From the NCBI GenBank assembly GCA_964035575.1, contig OZ037871.1, forward strand, positions 310,001-374,000: 64,000 nt of DNA, in the 5' to 3' direction. Shown here in pieces: positions 10,371-18,582 of the stretch; within the stretch, counting starts at the first letter, position 1, and the number at the start of each line of letters is the position of its first letter. Below the pieces are notes generated by a model that saw nothing but the letters and a program-made list of their open reading frames with translations, was not told the origin of the DNA and ran no database searches. This stretch comes from Rhynchopus sp. YZ270_cl-10. Its lineage: Eukaryota > Euglenozoa > Diplonemea > Diplonemida > Diplonemidae. The position numbers and the translations under genes were made by a program.

Positions 10371-10660
10371 ACAGTCCCTCTCCCTGTTCCCTGTCTACCC
10401 TGGGTCAGCAGCGCCGAAAAATATTTTGAGCAAAAAACAAGCTGACCTCCCCAATCTTGAAATCTGGATTCCTGGATAAGACACTGACCCCCGAAAACCC
10501 CAAAAAGGTGACTGTGTCCGTCAACGGTGGAGGTTTTCGCAGGAAACACTAGTTTTCGCCACCCAGGAGAGAAAACCAGAAAAACCAGTTTTTCCGGAAT
10601 TTTGGATTTTCACCCTAATACCCTGAACAAAACAAAACAAAAAAAAAAAAAAACAAATAA

Positions 10661-11283
10661 TGGTGTGGCTGAAACCAGCAAATTTCACTGCTAAAGAACT
10701 GCTAACAAACTGCTAAATAATACCCTTTTTTTAGGGGTGGTGTATAAAAACATTTTTTTACCTTGGTTTTTCCACTCCCCCTGTTGGCGCGCCTCCACTC
10801 TTGCATACCCATGTGTGACCCCACCGTTGAACGCAATCGACTCGCTGAGTCAAAAGAACGCACAGAACGGGGCTGGAAAAAATCACGAAAAACGCGTACC
10901 GTGCGCCTGCGGCGCCCACAAAGTGAGTTTTCCCCCTGAGTATGCTGTGTATACTGTGTATACTGTGTATACTGTGTATACTGTGTATACTGTGTATACT
11001 GTGTATACTGTGTATACTGTGTATACTGTGTATACTGTGTATACTGCGGAAATTGACCAAAAACGAGAACTTGTCCATTTCGGCGAATTGACCCCACCAC
11101 TGGCCGGACGGATTCCGGAAATGCAAATGCCGGCGTTAAAAAGCTCACCAACGAAAAAATAAATTTTTTTTCCAACACCCGTGGGGAAAAATTTTTTTAT
11201 ACACCACCCCCCCAAAAATGCATGCTAACAAAGTGCTAACAAACTGCTAAATAATACCCTTTTTTTGGGGTTCAGCCACACCA
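10661..11283. mobile_element. Unclassified inverted-repeat element, 623 bp, with internal minisatellite
   Basis: The ends are TGGTGTGGCTGAA and its reverse complement. They are flanked by AATAA direct repeats (10656-10660 and 11284-11288), while the duplicate locus has one AATAA and no insert (17068-17072). A 32-bp subterminal sequence (GCTAACAAACTGCTAAATAA and onward) occurs in direct orientation at both sides, near 10701 and 11238. Inside are a 9-bp minisatellite (10941-11046) and an inverted relative of the 248-bp repeat family (about 11070-11140). No protein is evident. A 5-bp target duplication with these ends does not point clearly to a known superfamily. Confidence 0.65.
10941..11046. 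repeat. Minisatellite, about 12 copies of TATACTGTG
   Basis: Perfect 9-bp tandem repeat (TATACTGTG) after one variant unit (TATGCTGTG). Each unit junction creates the palindrome GTATAC. Since 9 is a multiple of 3 it is open in several frames, giving spurious YTV- and IHS-type peptides. Confidence 0.9.
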
Positions 11284-12779
11284 AATAAGTTCACTGAAAA
11301 TATAAATCGGAAAGCACACTATTCCCTGGCACAGATCTCAAAGAATATTTTAAAAAAATCGGAGAGAGCAAATCTGTGGACACAGGGCCAAGAAGCAAAG
11401 AGACGGATGAACAACATGGAGTGGCTTTCCACGTTCTTCCATCACATCTCCTCGATCTGGACCATGCGTAGGGAAACCTGGGCAAAACGAATAACCGTGA
11501 AAACCTTGCACACAATTATTGGCATTTGTGCCGTTCACAATTGCGTACGAGGTTTTAGTGGTCATCATTTTGCATTTGTGGTCACAAGAACAATAAATAG
11601 TAAGATTGGCAAGATGATCCTAGCACGTTTCACGCACTTAGTCATCTTTTCAAAAGGTTATGTTCGCAGTTTTCTTAACTGCAGCAAAAGACACAACATC
11701 ACGAAAAACTGGTCCATGTTGGACATGTGGGGTTTACTGAGGGGTATTGAAGACAAAAAACCGACAAAGAAAACTTCAGAGGTGAATGTGTCACATGTGT
11801 ACACATCCTCCAAAACTGATTCTGGTCGTTCATCTTCAAAAGAAAATCGGGACACAAGTGGACAGAAAAAAGTCATTCAAACACAAAAACAACCAGACTA
11901 TGTATACCAGCCAATAGTTCTGTGATACTCGACATCAAAGAAAAAAAAGAGCGAATATCAATATCGCTGAATGCAGCCAAAAAGTGTTTATTCTCATTTG
12001 GCTGAAGTGATATTGGGAAACATTCGGTATCAATATAAAAACGTTGGCTCTGCTGTCTTGGTTTCTGATAGCAATCTGTGTGTTCGAAATGAAACTTTTC
12101 ATACATTCCAAGCATTTTGTTCTTCTGTTTGAGAAACCCCACTCACTCGACCCAGATGCAGAGCTTCCATCGTGCGGCCCGAAATGAACAGTTTGAATGT
12201 CCGGACTTGAATCCAAAAAAGGTAAAAGAAAACCAAAAAGAAGAAAAAAACATGTAACATGAATGTGCCACACGCGCACACACATCTGAAAAAATCTAAT
12301 AACACCTGGGTCAAATCACCGAGGCACTTTTCTTGCACATTTGTGGCGTCGGGCAGCGGAGAAGACACGAGAGTCAACTCACCACCCGGCACGCCCCAAA
12401 GAGCGTGTTGCGCTTTCCGAACAACACAATATCCTGTGAAGAACTGGCTTGAGGTGGGTTTCTCAGAAGTGGGAGAGGGGTGCGGCACTTGGGGTGGGGC
12501 ATGCGAGCAAAATACTCGATCAGGCATGTAGAGATGATGAAGAAAAAACCAGAAGGACAAGAGGGGAGTTAGAATTGATGTTAGAGAAAAGGGGTGTGGG
12601 GAGGCTTCGGAGAGTCAGACGTCTGTCCACCTGGTTCCGTTCTGACGTGTGTCAACTGCTCACAGAACGTCAGAACTTCTGTATGGAACGTCAATGAAAA
12701 GGTATCATGCACGATACGTGCGCTCCACCGGCACACAAAAAAATGAAAAAGTAAAAATATGTCAAGGACCCGGCAGACT
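11284..12779. repeat. Segmental duplication, arm 1b
   Basis: Matches 17068-18582 with essentially no visible difference over about 1.49 kb, apart from about 22 bp missing immediately before the ABCG copy 3 stop codon. Open frames in this block are therefore identical in both arms, but that reflects recency and is not evidence of coding. Confidence 0.85.
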
Positions 12780-14642
12780 CTACTGGAAGTTCATGGCACG
12801 TCTCTTCAGAATAATTCCAGTCACAATCCTCAAAAAGACGAAAAGTCCAATCAGGATAAGCCCGTACACATGCCAGTCGTCACGGTTGATGGCTGATCTG
12901 TCGATGAAGAGCACAACGTCAGCTTCACTGTCGTCAGGAACAAAGTTGTCCGAAAACTCAGCAATAGTTGCAAGAGCCACTCCGTACTTGAGGGGAGAGA
13001 TCCACTGCATCCACCTCATCCACACAGGGATCAGCTCGCTCGAAATGAAGAAGCCCGACAGAAGCAGCTGAGGAACGTAAATGCCGGGAAGAATGTTGAC
13101 AGCAGTTTCGGCTGATGTCGTCGACGCACCAAGCAGGAGTCCTGTTGACGCAGACACAACACCCAGGAGACTGATCGAGAGCAGGATGTAGGCAAAGTTC
13201 CCGTTCATCCCGGTCATGAAGTAGAACACGATCGTCGACATCAGCTGCTGCAGGACTGCTGTGGGTACGTCAAGCATCGTCTTCGCAACCAAGTACACTG
13301 TGGACCCGTACGTCCCAGTAGCGTACTCTCTGATGAACGACGAACGCTCAACTGGGAACGCCATGACCATCGGCTGTGCAGATAAGAACATGGCGTTGGT
13401 TGTCACAAAGACAATTGCTCCCCAGTGCGACTGGATCGCAATCGCTGCCGAAGCACCGTCACCATCACCCCACTCATTACCGACGTCGAAGAAGATGCAT
13501 CCAACGATCAGTGACAGGATGACACCCATTCCAAAGCGTGCACCAAGGGTCGGCTTGTCTCTGATCAGTTGTCTGAACTCACGTTTGAAGAGTTGTCCCA
13601 GTTGGGTGGCAAGAGACGCCTGCTTCACCTCCTTCATATGCTCCTTGCCGAACACACCTTTGATCTCCTGTCGTGATGCTGGCTGCTTCTTCGCAAGCAG
13701 ATTGTTGTGCATCTCTTCATCCGTCATCATCTGAAGACGCTGCATCGCAAAGTCAGCAGGGTTCGTTTTCTTGTTCGGCACGAGTTCTTCTGTCTCGAAG
13801 AATTCGAGCACTCCATCCACCTTCCCGTCGTACACAATGTACCCATCACGCAGGAAGAGAACTTCATGGAACATTGCAAACACCTCAGACGAAGGCTGGT
13901 GGATTGTGCACACAATCGTGCACCCAGACTCTGCAAGGGAACGCAGAATCATCACAAGCTCGCTCGCACTCTGCGAGTCAAGGCCAGACGTCGGCTCGTC
14001 CAAGAAGATCAGCGACGGGGACGAGATCAGCTCAACAGCAACAGCAGCACGCTTCTTCTCTCCGCCAGACAGACCAGGAATCATCAAAGATCCAATCATC
14101 GTGTCTGCACACTTGTCCAGACGCAGGGCAGTGATGGCAGCATTCACGATGTCCTCACGTTCCTCAACGGTGTACTCCGGCAGACGCAGTGTTGCTGTGA
14201 AGTGCAGTGCCTCACGTGGTGTCTGTGTCGCAAACATGGCGTCGTGCTGCATGACGTACGCAAGATCCTTCTGGTACATGTGTGGCTCAGCCTCAAGACC
14301 GTTCAGCACAACCTTCCCTTCTTTGATCTCTCCGTACGGCGCACGTCCTGCAAGCACGTTCATCAGGGTCGTCTTCCCTGCACCTGATGGACCCATCACC
14401 GCAGACAAGGTGCCGGGTTTGAAGTGTCCTGAACTGTTTTTGATGATCTGCTTTTGCGTCGTTCCGCAGATGCCGTCCGCAACGGGCACCTCGAACACAA
14501 GGTCTTCCCAGGAGAGCGACATGGCGTGAGTATCCTTCACACGGAAGGGTGACTTTGGTGTGCCCGGCACGTTGCTTTGCGAACGGTTCGCATCGCTCAG
14601 AGCAGCGATGTCGATGGTGATGGGCTCACTTGGGGATGGCAT
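12780..14642 (-). CDS. ABCG-family half-transporter, copy 3
   Basis: A 620-residue ABCG half-transporter. Motifs: Walker A 84-91, signature 191-195, Walker B 211-217 and His248, as in copy 1. It differs in tail (TPKSPFRVKDTHAMSLSW), in having AVMGPSGAGKTTL where copies 1, 2 and 5-9 have ALMGPSGAGKTSL, and SASEL for SAYEL. Its linker (LVPNKKTNPADF, KEHMKEVKQASLATQLG) and membrane half (FFDVGNEW, TNAMFLSAQPMVMAFPVERS, ASTTSAETAVNILPGIYVPQ) are clearly different from copies 1-2 and closest to copy 4. The start is the conserved MPSPSEP with no upstream alternative. Its upstream region is interrupted by the cathepsin gene at 15204-16190. Confidence 0.95.
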   Translation of the reverse strand: MPSPSEPITIDIAALSDANRSQSNVPGTPKSPFRVKDTHAMSLSWEDLVFEVPVADGICGTTQKQIIKNSSGHFKPGTLSAVMGPSGAGKTTLMNVLAGRAPYGEIKEGKVVLNGLEAEPHMYQKDLAYVMQHDAMFATQTPREALHFTATLRLPEYTVEEREDIVNAAITALRLDKCADTMIGSLMIPGLSGGEKKRAAVAVELISSPSLIFLDEPTSGLDSQSASELVMILRSLAESGCTIVCTIHQPSSEVFAMFHEVLFLRDGYIVYDGKVDGVLEFFETEELVPNKKTNPADFAMQRLQMMTDEEMHNNLLAKKQPASRQEIKGVFGKEHMKEVKQASLATQLGQLFKREFRQLIRDKPTLGARFGMGVILSLIVGCIFFDVGNEWGDGDGASAAIAIQSHWGAIVFVTTNAMFLSAQPMVMAFPVERSSFIREYATGTYGSTVYLVAKTMLDVPTAVLQQLMSTIVFYFMTGMNGNFAYILLSISLLGVVSASTGLLLGASTTSAETAVNILPGIYVPQLLLSGFFISSELIPVWMRWMQWISPLKYGVALATIAEFSDNFVPDDSEADVVLFIDRSAINRDDWHVYGLILIGLFVFLRIVTGIILKRRAMNFQ

Positions 14643-14708
14643 ATTTATGCAAGTTGTTGTAGTATAATTATCTGTTGTGTGTGTGAAGAGGATGGGGCAG
14701 AGTGTCGC
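14643..14708 (-). promoter_or_regulatory. Promoter-proximal block of ABCG copy 3
   Basis: Conserved core as in copies 1, 2, 4 and 5 (CAACAG, ATAATTATACTACA, GCATAAATATG). Similarity to the copy 2 upstream region stops at about 14708 and resumes at 16344, beyond the cathepsin gene. Confidence 0.5.
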
Positions 14709-15203
14709 AAAATGGATTTAAAAGACTGTCTTTGTTACGGTCTCAACAAATGCTGTTCGACAAAGGGTGTGGGTATACGTTTGCATGATTTCCAAGAATA
14801 TGATAGCCTGAAAAATAAGACCTTGCCACATGCACAAAAACGAAACTGCTGTGCATGTGGACATGAAAACACAGACACGCGAAGCGGCTAAAGAAATACT
14901 TATCATTGGAAAACGAAGCATACGCAAACAAAAGAACGAAAAGGAATAGAAAAGTAAACGATACAGATGAATGATCACAGGATCACACGCTATAATAAAA
15001 CAGGCACCCTGGTGTTTGTTTATACGACACCAGGACAGCTAGGCCAACAAATGCAATTGAAAGAGAAAAACAACGTTATCGTATGTGCATCAAAATGCCC
15101 CAAGAAAAGAAGAAAACAGAGAAGATCAGAGCGCGGAACAAACTCGAGTCTTTACCACATGTTTGCCTTCTCTCTTCCTTTCCCTTCCAGGTCTCTGTTA
15201 TGC
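14643..15203. other. Region between ABCG copy 3 start and cathepsin stop
   Basis: It contains the ABCG copy 3 promoter block, then about 500 bp without recognisable genes or repeats. It would serve as the 3' flank of the cathepsin gene. No obvious AATAAA on the minus strand was relied on. Confidence 0.5.
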
Positions 15204-16343
15204 TCAGACAATCGAGGTCACAGGGGACTCGTTCAGGCCGCACTCGTTGGAGCCGTAGGACACACGGATGTATCCAGACTCTCCCCAGGTGGTTCCCCAG
15301 GAGTTCTTGATGATCCAGTAGTCAGCGCCGTATCCGACAATGAGCACTCCGTGGTCAAGCTGGCATCCGAAGATTCCACAGCAGGTCGTCAGCACTCCTC
15401 CGGAGTACGACTGCCACTTCTGGGCGTCAACGGCGATGGAGAGGGGTCCTCCGGTGGAGACGAAGGTCTTCATCTGTGCCTCGGTGTGGGTGATGTCCTT
15501 GTACGACGAGATGGTGGCTCCGACGGGCTTGCCGGTCACGGACTCGCAGGTGTGGCGGATTCCGGTGCCCGACTTGTAGGGGTAGGAGTCCTCAGTCACG
15601 ATGTCTCCGTTGTGGTTCGAGATCAGCCACTTCAGGGCGTTGTCCATCAGTCCTCCGTTGCAGCCCTGGTCGACCTTGTCGCACGACACAAGCTCCTGCT
15701 CGGACACCGAGGTCAGGGTCTTGCCGGACAGCTGCCACTGTCCCTCAATGCCTCCGGTGGTGGAGAATGCCCAGCACGATCCGCACTGTGCCTGGTTCTT
15801 CACGTGGGTCACGGCACCAGCCGACCTCCAGTCCTTGGAGTCGGCGGCGGCAGCCACCTGCTCCTCAGTGAACATGGCAGGGGGAGACTGCTTCTTCTCC
15901 ACCTTCATGTTGTGGTACGACTTGAACTCAGCAGCAGACATGTCGGAGAACACGTTCATGCCGAACTGGGCTCCCTTGGTCTGCTCCTTCTCGAAACGCG
16001 ACGCCTTCAGCATGTTGGCGGTGAAGATCCCGTAGCGGCGCTGCTCCTCCGCGATGCTCGAGTACTGCTTGCCGTGGTCGTTCTTGAAGGTGTTCCACAG
16101 CAGCTGCGAGTTGGCACGCACGTACTGCTCAGAGTACCCGTGGGCCTGGCTCGCCAGGAGGGCACACACAACAAGGGACAGGGTACGCATTGTGAGTTTG
16201 TTTTGTCTGGTGTAATGTGTTTGTGTTTTCAATAGTTACAATGGTATCGATGCTGCAAGGCAGTGCCATGCTTTCTGAGTGGCGCATGTAGCCTGCTTTG
16301 TTGCGCACGTTGGCCCGTTCTGAGCCACAAAGGAAACAAATAT
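14709..16343. other. Cathepsin gene cassette lying within an ABCG upstream region
   Basis: Upstream of ABCG copy 2, GGGGCAGAGTGTCGC is followed at once by CGGTCATGGTGATGCACC. Upstream of ABCG copy 3 these two sequences are split by this segment of about 1.63 kb holding one complete protease gene. Either the cassette was inserted here or it was lost from the copy 2 locus. I saw no terminal repeats at the junctions. Confidence 0.6.
15204..16190 (-). CDS. Cathepsin-L-like cysteine protease precursor (peptidase family C1A)
   Basis: A 328-residue papain-family preproenzyme. Residues 1-18 form a signal peptide (MRTLSLVVCALLASQAHG). A propeptide of about 100 residues follows with an I29-type inhibitor helix (FKNDHGKQYSSIAEEQRRYG region). 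The mature domain starts near residue 117. Catalytic set: Gln133 (oxyanion hole), Cys139 (QCGSCWAFS), His280 (LDHGVLIVGYG) and Asn296 (IKNSWG); GCNGG is at 177-181. There is no C-terminal extension. It would act in lysosome-like digestive vacuoles or be secreted. The start at 16190 was chosen because it puts the signal peptide at the N terminus; the in-frame ATG 42 bases upstream would add 14 polar residues before it. The coding region is intronless and more GC-rich than the flanks. It sits between two ABCG genes, with its own upstream region taken from the shared ABCG upstream block. Confidence 0.95.
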   Translation of the reverse strand: MRTLSLVVCALLASQAHGYSEQYVRANSQLLWNTFKNDHGKQYSSIAEEQRRYGIFTANMLKASRFEKEQTKGAQFGMNVFSDMSAAEFKSYHNMKVEKKQSPPAMFTEEQVAAAADSKDWRSAGAVTHVKNQAQCGSCWAFSTTGGIEGQWQLSGKTLTSVSEQELVSCDKVDQGCNGGLMDNALKWLISNHNGDIVTEDSYPYKSGTGIRHTCESVTGKPVGATISSYKDITHTEAQMKTFVSTGGPLSIAVDAQKWQSYSGGVLTTCCGIFGCQLDHGVLIVGYGADYWIIKNSWGTTWGESGYIRVSYGSNECGLNESPVTSIV

Positions 16344-18582
16344 CGGTCATGGTGATGCACCCTCCAGTGACACAGACAGTCGAAGAAGGGTCTAAAGTCA
16401 CACCTTTGGTGTCATTGTCTTGCAAAGAAAGTTCTCTGAGGCAGTACAAATGTGAAAGGGGGTGCTTTGCTTTTGTAGACTTGTTTCGTCTTTTTTGTTT
16501 TCCTGTCGTTTGCATCCACACAGGTGAGATGTCGTGCCTGCGTGGTCTCCGCAGCGAGTGGCTGTATAGGAGGTGTGTGACGTGAAGTTACACCTCGCTG
16601 CAATTCAATAAACGTAACGACTGGTGAATGATTAAAGAAAAAGAAGGAACTATGGAGACGTTGAACACACCTGTTCACACACAGGTATTGCCTCTTAGAA
16701 CCTATGAGAACCACACGAAGTGTCCTCAGAAAAATAAAGTGGGAAAGGGGAAGAGGGAGGGGAAATAGTCATGCTGTATTGGAATGAAGGATCATTTGAC
16801 TGAACCCTGGAACAAAAACATCGTGTCTTCGTTCTTTCCACACGCATCTTAATCCAACAAGAAAATAAAAAGCAATTCTCCCCAGGAACGAGTGAATGCT
16901 GCCTGGGTTAAACAGAATGAAATTTGACAAAGCAAAAAACAATCAAGACAAGAAGTGGGTATGCCAATCGACAACCAACGAGGGGGGAGAAAAAGAACAG
17001 AGTTTGATGGGATAGGGGTAAAACCCAAAGAAAACAAAAACAAAACAAAACAAAAAAAAAAAAAACAAATAAGTTCACTGAAAATATAAATCGGAAAGCA
17101 CACTATTCCCTGGCACAGATCTCAAAGAATATTTTAAAAAAATCGGAGAGAGCAAATCTGTGGACACAGGGCCAAGAAGCAAAGAGACGGATGAACAACA
17201 TGGAGTGGCTTTCCACGTTCTTCCATCACATCTCCTCGATCTGGACCATGCGTAGGGAAACCTGGGCAAAACGAATAACCGTGAAAACCTTGCACACAAT
17301 TATTGGCATTTGTGCCGTTCACAATTGCGTACGAGGTTTTAGTGGTCATCATTTTGCATTTGTGGTCACAAGAACAATAAATAGTAAGATTGGCAAGATG
17401 ATCCTAGCACGTTTCACGCACTTAGTCATCTTTTCAAAAGGTTATGTTCGCAGTTTTCTTAACTGCAGCAAAAGACACAACATCACGAAAAACTGGTCCA
17501 TGTTGGACATGTGGGGTTTACTGAGGGGTATTGAAGACAAAAAACCGACAAAGAAAACTTCAGAGGTGAATGTGTCACATGTGTACACATCCTCCAAAAC
17601 TGATTCTGGTCGTTCATCTTCAAAAGAAAATCGGGACACAAGTGGACAGAAAAAAGTCATTCAAACACAAAAACAACCAGACTATGTATACCAGCCAATA
17701 GTTCTGTGATACTCGACATCAAAGAAAAAAAAGAGCGAATATCAATATCGCTGAATGCAGCCAAAAAGTGTTTATTCTCATTTGGCTGAAGTGATATTGG
17801 GAAACATTCGGTATCAATATAAAAACGTTGGCTCTGCTGTCTTGGTTTCTGATAGCAATCTGTGTGTTCGAAATGAAACTTTTCATACATTCCAAGCATT
17901 TTGTTCTTCTGTTTGAGAAACCCCACTCACTCGACCCAGATGCAGAGCTTCCATCGTGCGGCCCGAAATGAACAGTTTGAATGTCCGGACTTGAATCCAA
18001 AAAAGGTAAAAGAAAACCAAAAAGAAGAAAAAAACATGTAACATGAATGTGCCACACGCGCACACACATCTGAAAAAATCTAATAACACCTGGGTCAAAT
18101 CACCGAGGCACTTTTCTTGCACATTTGTGGCGTCGGGCAGCGGAGAAGACACGAGAGTCAACTCACCACCCGGCACGCCCCAAAGAGCGTGTTGCGCTTT
18201 CCGAACAACACAATATCCTGTGAAGAACTGGCTTGAGGTGGGTTTCTCAGAAGTGGGAGAGGGGTGCGGCACTTGGGGTGGGGCATGCGAGCAAAATACT
18301 CGATCAGGCATGTAGAGATGATGAAGAAAAAACCAGAAGGACAAGAGGGGAGTTAGAATTGATGTTAGAGAAAAGGGGTGTGGGGAGGCTTCGGAGAGTC
18401 AGACGTCTGTCCACCTGGTTCCGTTCTGACGTGTGTCAACTGCTCACAGAACGTCAGAACTTCTGTATGGAACGTCAATGAAAAGGTATCATGCACGATA
18501 CGTGCGCTCCACCGGCACACAAAAAAATGAAAAAGTAAAAATATGTCAAGGACCCTGGAGGCATTCACTTCACAGTCAGACT
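16191..18582. other. Intergenic region between cathepsin and ABCG copy 4
   Basis: No gene seen. About 150 bp of cathepsin-specific 5' flank come first, then from 16344 onward the second, uninterrupted arm of the segmental duplication shared with 7299-12779. The two places where arm 1 carries insertions are empty here (around 17053 and 17070). Confidence 0.75.
16344..18582. repeat. Segmental duplication, arm 2, with both empty insertion sites
   Basis: Corresponds to 7299-7979 plus 10626-10660 plus 11284-12779. The sites keep a single AACAAAAC (near 17046-17053) and a single AATAA (17068-17072), matching the target duplications seen in arm 1. Confidence 0.85.

Larger units (their letters stand above)
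7980..10625. mobile_element. hAT-like DNA transposon remnant, non-autonomous, 2,646 bp
   Basis: The ends are inverted repeats starting CAGGGTATTAGGGTG. They are flanked by 8-bp direct repeats AACAAAAC (7972-7979 and 10626-10633). The duplicated locus near 17053 has a single AACAAAAC and no element, giving a precise empty site. A CAGGG start and an 8-bp target duplication are hallmarks of hAT elements. Subterminal zones at both sides carry several copies of the palindromic motif ACGGCCGT (about 8120-8190 and 9915-10025), like the clustered transposase sites of hAT elements. I saw no transposase. The interior contains a fragment resembling the C-terminal zinc knuckle of a LINE reverse transcriptase (about 9600-9810, minus strand) and a family C repeat near 8333. 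Confidence 0.75.
7232..12779. other. Intergenic region between ABCG copies 2 and 3, enlarged by two insertions
   Basis: No host gene seen. Removing the two elements at 7980-10625 and 10661-11283 leaves a sequence that matches 16344-18582 nearly base for base. The remainder is therefore one arm of a segmental duplication. Relative to the other arm it has lost about 21 bp near 7530 and about 22 bp just before the ABCG copy 3 stop codon. Confidence 0.75.

Noticed and set aside
10941-11046. CRISPR-like array
   Set aside because: Direct 9-bp tandem repeat without spacers in a eukaryotic context.
10702-11215. Repetitive peptides (YTV and IHS repeats) around 10.9-11.0 kb
   Set aside because: Translation of a 9-bp minisatellite in several frames on both strands.
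10661-11283. Solo LTR (TG...CA ends with a 5-bp target duplication)
   Set aside because: The ends are a 13-bp inverted repeat that continues the TG/CA symmetry, there is no polyadenylation-type centre or primer site, and the inside is tandem repeats; left as an unclassified inverted-repeat element.
11407-11925. 172-residue plus-strand frame, repeated identically at 17191-17709
   Set aside because: Both copies lie in a recent segmental duplication, so identity says nothing about coding; the older homologous intergenic blocks near 560-680 and 4300-4440 do not keep the frame.
14967-16235. 422-residue plus-strand frame opposite the cathepsin gene
   Set aside because: Leu/Val/Gly/Arg-rich shadow of a GC-rich coding region; the minus strand encodes a complete papain-family enzyme with catalytic residues.
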